Source: Brooklawnia sp937867175
GTDB lineage: Bacteria > Actinomycetota > Actinomycetes > Propionibacteriales > Propionibacteriaceae
Assembly: GCA_036821905.1 (NCBI GenBank)
Contig: DAISIR010000002.1
Coordinates: forward strand, 186,001-250,000
Length of the DNA stretch: 64,000 nt
Direction of reading: 5' to 3'
Position 1 is the first letter of the stretch, and the number at the start of each line of letters is the position of its first letter. The position numbers were made by a program, and so were the translations under genes. The notes beneath the pieces were generated by a model, which was given only the letters and a program-made list of their open reading frames with translations, was not told the origin of the DNA and did no database searches. Shown in pieces: positions 26,900 to 40,700 of this stretch.

Positions 26900-28461
26900 C
26901 GGAGTCCTCCGGTCAGGGTTTCGGTGAGCAACAGATCTTCCAATACCAAGGTTTGGTGGGCAGCGATGCCAGGGGCGGGGAAGTCTGTGCGGGTGTGAGC
27001 ACCCCGCGATTCCTCGCGCCGCAGAGCAGACCAAGCGATGGCGAGAGCCGCCAAGGTGGCGATGGGGACCCCCTCGAAGGCGTCGCCGGAACCGGCGTGT
27101 CGGCGGGCCACGACTTCGTCCTGCAAGCGCGCAACCAAGGGCCCAAGCGTGGCGCCGTCGCGCGCTACCCCGACGACGGCGAACATGTCGCGGCGCAAAC
27201 GGGCCTCGGGGCGGTCGGTGCCCTTCAGCTGGCGACCGCCGTCCGGGAGTGCGGCGATCGCGGCTAGAGGGCTCGCCGCACCGCCGATGCCGGATTCGGG
27301 CGCGCCGGCGATGTCGTGGGCGGCGAGCGTCCCCATCACCACCGCTTCGAGCAGCGAGTTGCTGGCCAGCCGGTTCGCGCCGTGCAATCCGGTGCTGGCC
27401 ACTTCACCCACCGCCCACAGACCGGGCGCTGTGGTGCGTCCGGTGGCGTCGGTGAGCACGCCGCCCATGTGGTAGTGGGCGGCGGGGCTGACGGGGATCA
27501 GCTGAGTCACAGGATCCACTCCTGCGGCGCGGCACTTGGCTGTGACGGTGGGGAAGTGATCGGGAAACTCGGCGCCGATCGCGTCCCGGGCATCGAGGAA
27601 GACCTGCTCCCCGCGCTGCAGGCTGGCGAAGACCGCGCGGGCGACGACGTCCCGCGCCGCGAGCGGGTTGTCGAGCACCGGGCGGCCGTCGGCGGTGACG
27701 AGCAGCGCTCCTTCACCGCGCACGGCTTCGCTGATCAGCGGCATCGGGTCGAGCCCGCCAAGATCTAACGCGGTGGGGTGGAACTGGACCATCTCGAGGT
27801 CTCGAAGGCGGGCACCGGCACGTGCCGCGAGTACCAGGCCCTGTCCGTAGGAACCGAGCGGGTTGGTGGTGCGGGCGTGCAGCCCACCCACTCCGCCGGT
27901 CGCGAGGACGACCCTTGCGGTCGGAAGCACGAGGCGGACGCCGTCACGCTCGATCTCGACACCTGCCACCGCGCCGTCCACCATCACGATCCGAGTGGCG
28001 CGGGCCCGTTCCAGTACCGAGATCGAAGGCGTGCGCGCGGCCACAGCCGCCAGCGTTCGCATCACCTCGGCGCCGGTGGAGTCGCCGCGGGCATGCACGA
28101 TGCGACGCATACCGTGCGCGCCTTCAAGACCGAGCGCGAGAGCGCCGTCGGGCTCGCGGTCGAAGGGCACGCCCTGGTTCACCAGCCACTCGATGGCGCT
28201 GGGAGCGGCAGCGGTGATCTGGGCGACGACGTCGGGGTCGCACAACCCCGCACCGGCAGCGATGGTGTCGCTGGCATGGCGGCAGGGCTCGTCGGCGGGC
28301 GACACGGCAGCCGCGATGCCTCCTTGCGCCCAACCGGACGCGGGCTCGCGCCACCGGGTCTCGGCCTGCAGCGTCCCCGCCGTGAGCAGGACGCAGCGCT
28401 GTGGGGCAAGGTGGAGTGCGGTCGCGAGGCCAGCCAGGCCGGCGCCGATGATGACTGTCAT
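26896..28461 (-). CDS. nadB: L-aspartate oxidase
   Basis: FAD enzyme that oxidises aspartate to iminoaspartate, which NadA condenses with DHAP. It has 521 residues. The FAD-binding motif VIIGAGLAGLATAL is at residues 3-16. The active-site region GWAQGGIAAAV and the fumarate-reductase-like PVSPAAHYHMGGV, LWAVGEVASTGLHGANRLASNSLLE are clear. The C-terminal helical domain is shortish but complete. Start ATG 28461 lies 22 bases after the nadA stop; its stop overlaps nadC. Confidence 0.95.
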   Translation of the reverse strand: MTVIIGAGLAGLATALHLAPQRCVLLTAGTLQAETRWREPASGWAQGGIAAAVSPADEPCRHASDTIAAGAGLCDPDVVAQITAAAPSAIEWLVNQGVPFDREPDGALALGLEGAHGMRRIVHARGDSTGAEVMRTLAAVAARTPSISVLERARATRIVMVDGAVAGVEIERDGVRLVLPTARVVLATGGVGGLHARTTNPLGSYGQGLVLAARAGARLRDLEMVQFHPTALDLGGLDPMPLISEAVRGEGALLVTADGRPVLDNPLAARDVVARAVFASLQRGEQVFLDARDAIGAEFPDHFPTVTAKCRAAGVDPVTQLIPVSPAAHYHMGGVLTDATGRTTAPGLWAVGEVASTGLHGANRLASNSLLEAVVMGTLAAHDIAGAPESGIGGAASPLAAIAALPDGGRQLKGTDRPEARLRRDMFAVVGVARDGATLGPLVARLQDEVVARRHAGSGDAFEGVPIATLAALAIAWSALRREESRGAHTRTDFPAPGIAAHQTLVLEDLLLTETLTGGLR

Positions 28462-28483
28462 CGTGGGGTCCTCGGCTCGTGCG

Positions 28484-29485
28484 TCAGACGGCGAGCATGC
28501 GCTCGACGGCGAGGCGGGCGCGGTCGGCGATCGCCGGGTCGACGCTGATCTCGTGTCGGCCGGTCTCGAGCGCGGTTCGGATGCCTTTCAAGGTAATGCG
28601 CTGCATGTGCGGGCACAGCCGGCACATGCCGATGAACTCCACCTCCGGGTGGGCGCCGGCGAGGTTGGCGCTCATCGAGCATTCGGTGACCAGCGCGACC
28701 ATGGAGGCGCGACGGCTGGCCACGAAGTCCGACATTTGGGCGGTGGAGCCCGCAAAATCGGCTTCCGCGACGACTTCCGGCGGGCACTCCGGGTGGGCGA
28801 GGACGGTGACGCCGGGGTACTCGTCGCGCAGGGCGCGCACCTCGGCTGCGGTGAACTGCTCGTGGACCTCGCAGGCGCCGGGCCAGATGATCATGTCCAC
28901 CCCGGTCTGCGCCGCGATGTTACGGGCGAGGTACTGGTCGGGGATCATGATCACTCGATCAACCCCGAGGGACTCGACCACCCGCAGGGCGTTGCCCGAA
29001 GTGCAGCAGATGTCCGACGCCGCCTTCACCGCCACCGAGGTGTTGACATAGGTGACCACGGGAACCCCGGGGTGGGCGGCACGAAGGGCGCTGACGTCCT
29101 CGGCGGTAACCGATGCGGCCAAGGAGCACCCGGCCCGCAGATCCGGCAGCAGGACGCGCTTACCCGGGTTGAGGAGCTTCGCGGTCTCGGCCATGAAGTG
29201 GACTCCGGCCAGCACGATCGTCGACTGGGTGACGTGGCGGGCCTCGCGGGCGAGCGCGAGGCTGTCGCCGGTGATGTCGGCCACGCCGTGGAAGATGTCA
29301 CCGGTCATGTAGTTGTGGGCCAGGATGACCGCGTCCTTCTCGCGTTTGAGTTCGGTGATGGCCTCGATATCGGCGGCAGCGGCGTCCCAGGTGTCCGCGT
29401 CCAACGGCCGGATCGGCAGGGGGAGCGCGGGAGTTGCGTCTGGGGTGCGGGGTGCGGTTGCGGGCATGGTGGTCTGGGACGTCAC
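28484..29485 (-). CDS. nadA: Quinolinate synthase
   Basis: [4Fe-4S] enzyme that makes quinolinate from iminoaspartate and dihydroxyacetone phosphate. GTG 29485 is chosen because AAAGGGG lies 6-7 bases upstream; an in-frame start at 29515 would overlap the AT-rich promoter palindrome. The GTG protein is 333 residues. Candidate cluster cysteines are in RAGCSLAASV, WPGACEVHEQ and CRLCPHMQRI; LAHNYMTGDI and TYVNTSVAVKAASDICCTSGN are further family motifs. It is the first gene of the nad operon, and the palindrome at 29502-29529 is the likely control site. Confidence 0.95.
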   Translation of the reverse strand: MTSQTTMPATAPRTPDATPALPLPIRPLDADTWDAAAADIEAITELKREKDAVILAHNYMTGDIFHGVADITGDSLALAREARHVTQSTIVLAGVHFMAETAKLLNPGKRVLLPDLRAGCSLAASVTAEDVSALRAAHPGVPVVTYVNTSVAVKAASDICCTSGNALRVVESLGVDRVIMIPDQYLARNIAAQTGVDMIIWPGACEVHEQFTAAEVRALRDEYPGVTVLAHPECPPEVVAEADFAGSTAQMSDFVASRRASMVALVTECSMSANLAGAHPEVEFIGMCRLCPHMQRITLKGIRTALETGRHEISVDPAIADRARLAVERMLAV

Positions 29486-29501
29486 TGTAATCCCCTTTAT
29501 G

Positions 29502-29533
29502 CTTGATATGAGCATATGATTTGCTCAAGATTA
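29502..29533 (-). promoter_or_regulatory. nadA promoter with AT-rich palindromic operator candidate
   Basis: On the minus strand TAATCT (29528-29533) is a good -10 with TTCCCG 18 bases upstream. Immediately downstream lie nested inverted repeats: TGAGCA-TATGATT-TGCTCA (29509-29527), outer arms CTTGA (29502-29506) and TCAAG (29525-29529), and ATATG-AG-CATAT (29506-29517). The tract is strikingly AT-rich for this genome and sits where a repressor would block initiation. The adjacent NrtR-like gene is the obvious candidate regulator; binding is inference. Confidence 0.65.
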
Positions 29534-29579
29534 GCACTTTGGGGACGCTCTCGGGAAGCCCCCGGCTCGTTCGAGATCT

Positions 29580-30473
29580 TCAGCGGGTACGGGGGAGTTT
29601 GGTACCGCCAGCGGCGCGCTCGTCGAGGATCTCTCGTCGGAAGCGGAACAACCGCGCCGGGCGTCCCCCCGTTTCCGAGGTCGTGCCGCCGGTCTCCTCC
29701 ACCAGACGCTGCTGCTCCACGATCCGGCGGAAGTTCTGCTTGTGCACATGCTGGCCCGCGATCGCCTCCACGCAGGCCTGAAGTTGTCCCAGCGTGAACT
29801 CCGGCGGCATCAGCTCGAAGACGACCGGTCGGTACTGGATCTTCGCGCGCAGCCGACCCATCGCGGTGGCCACGATCCTGCGATGGTCGTGCAGCATCCA
29901 CGGACCGACGATCTGAGGGGGCAGAGCCTCGCGCGAGTCGGGTGACTCCGGCACCAGGCCTGCCTCGTAGAGCACCTCGTAGCGTTGCAGTGCAAGTTCG
30001 GGATGCCAGTCGGTGCCGTCGAGACCGAAGGTGACCCGACAGCGCACCTCCCGCCGCTCGGAGTCCTCCGCATTCGCCCACGCCCGCAGATGAGGCTCGA
30101 GCGCACCCAGCAGCGCGCCGCCGTCGCGCTGGTCCTCCCAGGGGAACAGGTCGTACCAGCTCACCCACCGCTCCAGATCGCCGTGCTCCAGCCAGGTGAG
30201 GCCGAGGTAGCTCACCGAGATCGTCCGCTGCGAGCCAGCTCGGTCACGGTCGGCGAAGGTGTAGAGCTGCTCGACGTAGCCGAGTCTCAGCCCGGTCTTC
30301 TCCTCCACCCATGCACGCAACCCCGCCTGCATCGAGCGGTGGTCTTCGCGCAACGGCCCAGCCGGAAGTTGAAGCTGGGACGCGGAGGTGGTGAGGACAC
30401 GCGGCGCGCCGTCGAGCACCCCGACCGCGACGGCGACCAGTTCCGCCTGGACGGCCTCCTGCGGGCGGTTCAT
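29580..30473 (-). CDS. nrtR: NrtR-type NAD biosynthesis regulator (degenerate Nudix + winged helix)
   Basis: A 297-residue protein with a Nudix-like N-terminal domain (about 10-150) and a C-terminal winged-helix region (about 205-290: LGQLQACVEAIAGQHVHKQNFRRIVEQQ...RPARLFRFRRE). This is the architecture of NrtR repressors, which in many bacteria sense ADP-ribose and control NAD genes. The Nudix box is degraded: GPLREDHRSMQAGLRAWVEE has His and Ala where the catalytic box needs Glu, so hydrolysis is unlikely and ligand sensing likely. ATG 30473 overlaps the stop of a 43-codon ORF. It lies directly upstream of nadABC on the same strand, with a palindrome between them. The regulator role is a strong inference, not a demonstration. 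Confidence 0.8.
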   Translation of the reverse strand: MNRPQEAVQAELVAVAVGVLDGAPRVLTTSASQLQLPAGPLREDHRSMQAGLRAWVEEKTGLRLGYVEQLYTFADRDRAGSQRTISVSYLGLTWLEHGDLERWVSWYDLFPWEDQRDGGALLGALEPHLRAWANAEDSERREVRCRVTFGLDGTDWHPELALQRYEVLYEAGLVPESPDSREALPPQIVGPWMLHDHRRIVATAMGRLRAKIQYRPVVFELMPPEFTLGQLQACVEAIAGQHVHKQNFRRIVEQQRLVEETGGTTSETGGRPARLFRFRREILDERAAGGTKLPRTR

Positions 30474-30601
30474 CGCCCGGCCCCCGTGCAGCACCGTGGG
30501 GAGTTGCTCTCACCGAGGCGAGCCAGCATCTGAGCGACAACGACGCGACCAGCGGCGATGGTCGCGTCAGCGGCCTGCAAGCAATCGGTCACGGTACTCA
30601 T
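30470..30601 (-). CDS. Candidate 43-residue ORF coupled to nrtR
   Basis: ATG at 30601 opens a 43-codon frame (MSTVTDCLQAADATIAAGRV... ending RCCTGAGR) whose stop overlaps the nrtR ATG as ATGA. TACCCT lies exactly 6 bases before its ATG (30608-30613), the leaderless spacing seen at glgE and hisD. The peptide has a helical, mildly hydrophobic first half and a Cys-Cys pair near the end. No family is recognised. It may be a real small protein or mainly a translated leader that couples ribosomes into nrtR. Confidence 0.45.
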   Translation of the reverse strand: MSTVTDCLQAADATIAAGRVVVAQMLARLGESNSPRCCTGAGR

Positions 30602-30718
30602 GACCCAAGGGTAGCGATCGCTGGTCGAACGCCCAGTCGACCAACTCTCACACGGCTGAAAACTGTTCGTAACACACCGCGGTTAGTGTTCCGATGATTT
30701 CAACCGGAGGGAGCGCAG

Positions 30719-35234
<4,516 letters not shown>

Positions 35235-35242
<8 letters not shown>

Positions 35243-36698
35243 TCCCACCGGCTTCCTGACCACGCCACGCGAGGTGGCGACCCGCCGCTCGGTGGCCGAA
35301 CGTCTGCACGACTGGGACGAGGTCTACCCGGACACGCCCGGCGCCGTCCTGCTGCCGATCATCAGCAAGCAGGCCGGCCGCTGCATGGACTGCGGCGTGC
35401 CGTTCTGCCACCAAGGGTGTCCGCTGGGGAACCTGATCCCGGAATGGAACGACCTGCTTTGGCGGGACGAGTGGCAGGACGCCCTTGAGCGGCTGCACGC
35501 CACGAACAACTTCCCCGAGTTCACCGGCCGGCTCTGCCCGGCACCGTGCGAGACCGCCTGCGTGCTCGGCATCAACCGTGACCCGGTGACCATCAAGAAC
35601 ATCGAGGTCGCGCTGGTCGACAAGGGTTGGGCGGATCGCCGGATAACGCCACAGCAGGCCGACTGGCACACGCTGAAGACCGTTGCCGTCGTCGGCTCGG
35701 GGCCCGCGGGGCTGGCGGTCGCCCAGCAGCTGACTCGTGCCGGTCACACCGTGGTGGTCTACGAACGTGCCGACGCCATCGGTGGCCTGCTGCGATACGG
35801 CATCCCCAACTTCAAGATGGAGAAGAAGGTCCTCGACCGGCGCCTGAAGCAGATGGCACTGGAGGGCACCACCTTCAAGCCGAGCACCCAGATCGGCACC
35901 GACATCACCGGCGAACAGCTGTTGGAGCGTTTCGACGCGGTGGTGCTGGCGATCGGCGCCACGCGTCCGCGCGATCTGCCGGTACCCGGACGCGAACTTG
36001 ACGGCATCCACCAGGCGATGGACTATCTAACGCAGGCGACGAAGGCCCTTGCTGGGCCGGTGGAGGGACAGCTCAGCGCCGCCGGCAAGGACGTGATCAT
36101 AATCGGCGGTGGTGACACCTCCAACGACTGCCTGGGCACCGCGCTGCGGCAGGGCGCCCGCTCGGTGACGCAACTGGAGATCATGCCGCACCCGCCGGCC
36201 AAGCGTCTTGAAAGCCAGCCTTGGCCGACCTATCCGATGATCTTCCGGATCTCTTCGGCGAACGAGGAGGGCGGCGAGCGTGTCTACGCCGTCAACACCA
36301 CCGAGTTCGTCGGCGCGGACGGGCATGTCAGCGGACTGCGACTGGTAGAGGTCGCAGGACCTGAGACCCGATTCGCCCCCGTCCCCGGCAGCGCACGCCA
36401 GATCCCGGCGCAGTTGGTCCTGCTGGCGATGGGCTTCCTCGGTCCGGAGACCGCAGGGGTGGTCGACCAACTCGGCGTGGCGGTGGATGAGCGCGGCAAC
36501 ATCGTGCGCGACGACAGCTTCGGGACCAGTGTTCCGGGTGTCTTCGCCTGCGGTGACGCCGGACGTGGGCAGTCGCTGATCGTCTGGGCGATCGCCGAGG
36601 GACGCAGCTGTGCCAACGGCGTGGACGCGTTCCTGACCGGCGAGCCCAGCGTGCTGCCCCGGCCTGTCAACCCCGCGGATCGGCAGTTGTTGGCCTGA
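35235..36698 (+). CDS. gltD: Glutamate synthase, small (beta) subunit
   Basis: Passes electrons from NADPH through FAD and iron-sulfur clusters to GltB. It has 487 residues. Two cysteine clusters near the N-terminus, CMDCGVPFCHQGCP and CPAPCETACVLG, supply the [4Fe-4S] ligands. Nucleotide-binding motifs are VVGSGPAGLAVAQQL (about 150) and IIGGGDTSNDC (about 290), with GDAGRGQSLIVWAI at the C-terminal FAD contact. ATG 35235 lies inside the gltB stop region (eight-base overlap), so the subunits are made in balance. Confidence 0.97.
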
Positions 36699-36708
36699 CC
36701 GTCGAGCC

Positions 36709-37677
36709 TCAGGATGTGAAGACGATCTTGCCGAAGACCTCGCCCGCTGCGAGCCGTGCGAAGCCCCGCCGTGCGTCGGCAAGCGGGAGCACCGTGTCGA
36801 TCAGCGGCTGGATGCCAGCGGCCTGGGCGAGCGCAACCACGGACTGCAGTTCCGACCTCGTGCCGGCGGTCGAGCCCTGGATGCGCAGCTCGCGGAAGAA
36901 GATCTTGCTGAGTTCGGCCCTGGTGGGAGCGTCACCGCTGGTCGCGCCGCAGGTGACCAAGATCCCGCCGGGGCGCAGCACGTTGATCGAGTGGCTCCAG
37001 GTGGCCGCACCGACGTTGTCGATGACCGCGTCCACCTTTTCGGGCAGCCGGGCGCCGGACTCGAAGACCTGCTCGGCGCCCAACTCGAGGGCGCGGTCCC
37101 GGCGGCCGGCATCCCGGCTGGTGACCCAGACCCGGACGCCGACAGCCCGCGCCAACTGGACGCAGGCGCTGTTCACTCCGCCCCCGGCGCCCTGCACCAG
37201 CACCAGCTCACCGGGCCGCAGCCCGGACTGGGTGAACAACATCCGGTAGGCGGTGAGCCAGGTCAGCGAGGCCACGGCCGCCGTCTCCCAGGACCAGCCG
37301 GCGGGCTTCGGCACCAGGTTGGCGCGAGGAACCAGGACGAGTTCGGCGAACGTGCCGTCCACAACCTCGGAGAACAGCGAACGCTTCGGGTCGAGGGTCT
37401 CGTCGAGCCGCCAGCCGGGTCTGGTGATGACGGGGGCGATGATCACCTCGTTGCCCTGCGGATCGACCCCCGCACCGTCGCAGCCGAGGATGCGGGGGAG
37501 TTGCTCGTCCCGCAGTCCGACGCCCTTGAGCGACCACAGGTCGTGGTGGTTCAGCGTGGTCGCCCGCATCCGGATCGGCACCCAATCGTCGTGGGGCACC
37601 GGTTCGGGACGGTCGGCGATCTCCAAGCCCTCGAGCGGGTTGGTGGGGGATAGGCTGACGGCGCTGATGGCAAGCAT
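36709..37677 (-). CDS. Zinc-type MDR oxidoreductase (quinone reductase-like)
   Basis: Medium-chain dehydrogenase/reductase of 322 residues, probably NADPH-dependent. N-terminal GroES-like part (about 1-125: TTLNHHDLWSLKGVG...ILGCDGAG) and Rossmann domain with VQGAGGGVNSACVQLARA (about 160). The full set of catalytic-zinc ligands of true alcohol dehydrogenases is not seen, which favours a quinone-oxidoreductase-like enzyme. Substrate is unknown. ATG 37677 is preceded by TAGTTT at 7 bases, a leaderless pattern; the very long in-frame extension upstream is antisense to dnaE and rejected. Convergent with gltD (10-base gap), divergent from dnaE. Confidence 0.85.
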   Translation of the reverse strand: MLAISAVSLSPTNPLEGLEIADRPEPVPHDDWVPIRMRATTLNHHDLWSLKGVGLRDEQLPRILGCDGAGVDPQGNEVIIAPVITRPGWRLDETLDPKRSLFSEVVDGTFAELVLVPRANLVPKPAGWSWETAAVASLTWLTAYRMLFTQSGLRPGELVLVQGAGGGVNSACVQLARAVGVRVWVTSRDAGRRDRALELGAEQVFESGARLPEKVDAVIDNVGAATWSHSINVLRPGGILVTCGATSGDAPTRAELSKIFFRELRIQGSTAGTRSELQSVVALAQAAGIQPLIDTVLPLADARRGFARLAAGEVFGKIVFTS

Positions 37678-37683
37678 GAGTGC

Positions 37684-37733
37684 GAAACTACCCGGTGTGG
37701 CCGGTTCGAGCGACCTTGGTCCCCAGGTATGGT
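37684..37733. promoter_or_regulatory. Divergent promoters of the MDR gene and dnaE
   Basis: For dnaE, TTCGAG (37705-37710) and TATGGT (37728-37733) are separated by exactly 17 bases, a good promoter followed by a leader with AGGTAGG before ATG 37780. For the MDR gene, TAGTTT on the minus strand ends 7 bases before ATG 37677. Confidence 0.6.
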
Positions 37734-37779
37734 GATGCAGGTCGCGCCGGGTGGCGTCTGGAAGGGTAGGTAGGTCTCG

Positions 37780-40700
37780 ATGTCGCGGGGGTTCGTCCAT
37801 CTGCACAACCACACCGACTTCTCGATGCTGGATGGCGCGGCCCGGGTGGATGACCTGATGAAGGCGGCGAGCCAACAAGGCATGCCGGCGCTTGGCATCA
37901 CCGACCACGGCAATATGTTCGGCGCTTACGAGTTCTACAAGGCCGCCCAGAAGTACGAGTTGAAGCCGATCATCGGGCTGGAGGCGTACCTCACCCCCGG
38001 CACCCCGCGATGGGAGCGCAAGCGCGTCCAGTTCGGGGACGGCACCGGCGACGACGTGGCCGCCAAGGGCGCCTACACCCACATGACGCTGTGGAGCCAG
38101 ACCCGCGAGGGCATGCACAATCTGTTCCGATTGTCGTCCCGCTCCAGCCTGGAGGGCCACTTCTACAAGCCGCGGGCCGACCGCGAACTGCTGAACGAGT
38201 ACCACGACGGACTCATCGCCACCACCGGCTGTCCGTCGGGTGAGGTTCAGACGTACCTGCGGCTCGGGCTGTTCGACAAAGCGGTCGCCTCGGCCGCCGA
38301 GTTCCAGTCGATCTTCGGCCGACAGAACTTCTACGTCGAACTGATGGACCATGGGCTGTCGATCGAGACCCGAGTGCGCGGTGACCTGCTGCGACTGGCC
38401 AAGAAGATCGGTGCCCCGCTGGTCGCCACCAACGACCTGCACTACGTGCACGCCGAGGACGCGAAGTCGCAGGACATCTTGCTGTGCGTCTCCTCCGGCT
38501 CCCGCCTGAACAGCCCGGACCGCTTCAAGTTCGATGGCACGGGCTACTACCTGCGGCCGGCCGACGAGATGCGGACGCTGTTCAGCAATCTGCCAGAGGC
38601 ATGTGATGCGACGCTGGAGATCGCCGAACGCTGTCAGACCGGTTTCGACGAGGGCAACGGCACCTTCATGCCGGTCTTCGACGTGCCCGACGGCCACACC
38701 GAGGAGTCCTGGTTCCGACACGAGGCGGAGGAAGGCCTGCGCCACCGGTTCGGCGACCCGCTGCCCAGCCACGTCCGGGAACGCGCCGAGTACGAGATGG
38801 GCGTCATTCTGGCCAAGGGTTACCCGGGCTACTACTTGGTGGTCGCCGACTACATCAGCTGGGCCAAGCGCCACCACATTCGGGTCGGACCCGGCCGTGG
38901 TTCGGGTGCCGGGTCGATCATCGCCTATGCGATGGGCATCACCGACCTCGATCCGCTGGCCTACGGCCTGCTGTTCGAACGCTTCCTCAACCCGGAACGG
39001 CCCTCGCTGCCAGACTTCGACATCGACTTCGACGAGCGCCGGCGGGGTGAGGTCCTCGACTATGTGACCGAGAAGTACGGCAAGGACCACGTCGCCCAGA
39101 TCGTCACCTACGGCACTATCAAGGCGAAGCAGGCGGTCAAGGACTCGGCCCGCGTGCTCGACAAGTCCTTCTCGGTGGGTGAGCGCATCACCAAGGCCAT
39201 GCCCCCGGCGGTGATGGGCAAGGACGTGCCGTTGAAGGAACTGTTCAACCCCGAGCACGACCGCTACGCCGAGGGAGGCGAGTTCCGCGAACTGTACAAT
39301 TCCGACCCCGAGGTCCGTGAGGTCGTGGACACCGCGCAGGGCATCGAAGGTCTGAAGCGACAGTGGGGGGTGCACGCCTGCGGCGTGATCATGGGTTCGG
39401 TGCCGCTCACCGATGTGATCCCGGTCATGAAGCGCGAGCAGGACGGCGCCATCATCACCCAGTTCGACTACCCGAGCGCGGAGGCGCTGGGCCTGGTGAA
39501 GATGGACTTCCTGGGTCTGCGCAACCTGACGGTCATCGACGACGCGCTGCACAACATCAAGCGCAATCGCGGGGTGGAGGTCGTGCTGGAGGACCTGCCG
39601 CTGGACGACTCGGCGACCTTCGAGCTGCTGCAGCGTGGAGACACACTGGGCGTCTTCCAACTCGATGGTGGCCCGATGCGAGCGCTGCTGCGCTCGATGC
39701 GTCCCGACAAGTTCGAAGACATCTCGGCGGTCTCGGCGCTGTACCGACCCGGGCCGATGGGCGCCGATTCGCACAACAAGTACGCCCGCCGCAAGACCGG
39801 TCGCGAGCCGATCACCCCGATCCATCCAGAGCTGGCCGAGCCGTTGGCCGAGATCTTGGACGAGACCTATGGGTTGATCGTCTATCAGGAGCAGGTGATG
39901 GCGATCGCCACCAAGCTGGCGGGCTACACCTTGGGCGCCGCAGACGTGCTGCGGCGGGTGATGGGAAAGAAGAAGAAGAAGGACCTGGACGCCCAATTCG
40001 ACGTCTTCAAAGCGGGCATGCTGGAGCGCGGCTACTCGGCCGAGTCGTTCCAGACCATCTGGGACATCCTCGTCCCGTTCAGCGACTACGCGTTCAACAA
40101 GTCACACTCGGCTGCCTACGGCCTGGTCAGCTACCAGACCGCCTGGCTCAAGGCCAACCACCCGACCGAGTACATGGCGGCACTGCTGCAATCGGTGAAG
40201 GACGAGAAGGACAAGTCCGCGGTCTACCTGGCCGAATGCCGACGGATGGGCATCAAGGTGCTGCCGCCCGACGTGAACGAGTCCGACGCCATGTTCACCG
40301 CCGTGGGTACCGACATCCGCTTCGGGCTCGGCGCGATCCGCAACGTCGGTGCCAACGTCGTGCAAGCGCTCGTGGTCGCCCGCGACGCGCATGGCCCCGC
40401 CTGCGACTTTCACGAGTTCCTCGACAAGGTGCCGCTGGTGGTCTGCAACAAGCGGGTCATCGAATCGTTGATCAAGGCGGGTGCCTTCGACTCACTCCGC
40501 CACCCACGACGCGGGTTGATGGAGATCTACGAGCACGCGGTCGATCAAGTCGTCGAGATCAAACGAAACGCCGAGCACGGTCAAGACAGCCTGCTGGGTG
40601 GCTTTGGGCTGGAATCCGCCCAAGCAGTGGGCGGCCACGATCCGGTGCCCGAGGTGGACGATTGGGACAAGCGCACCAGACTTGCCTTCGAACGCGAGAT

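Noticed and set aside
36709..39996. A 1095-codon minus-strand frame covering the MDR gene and running antisense through dnaE
   Set aside because: Only the part up to ATG 37677 resembles a protein family. The rest is antisense to the well-supported dnaE and is rich in V/H/R/D repeats typical of GC-skewed shadow frames.
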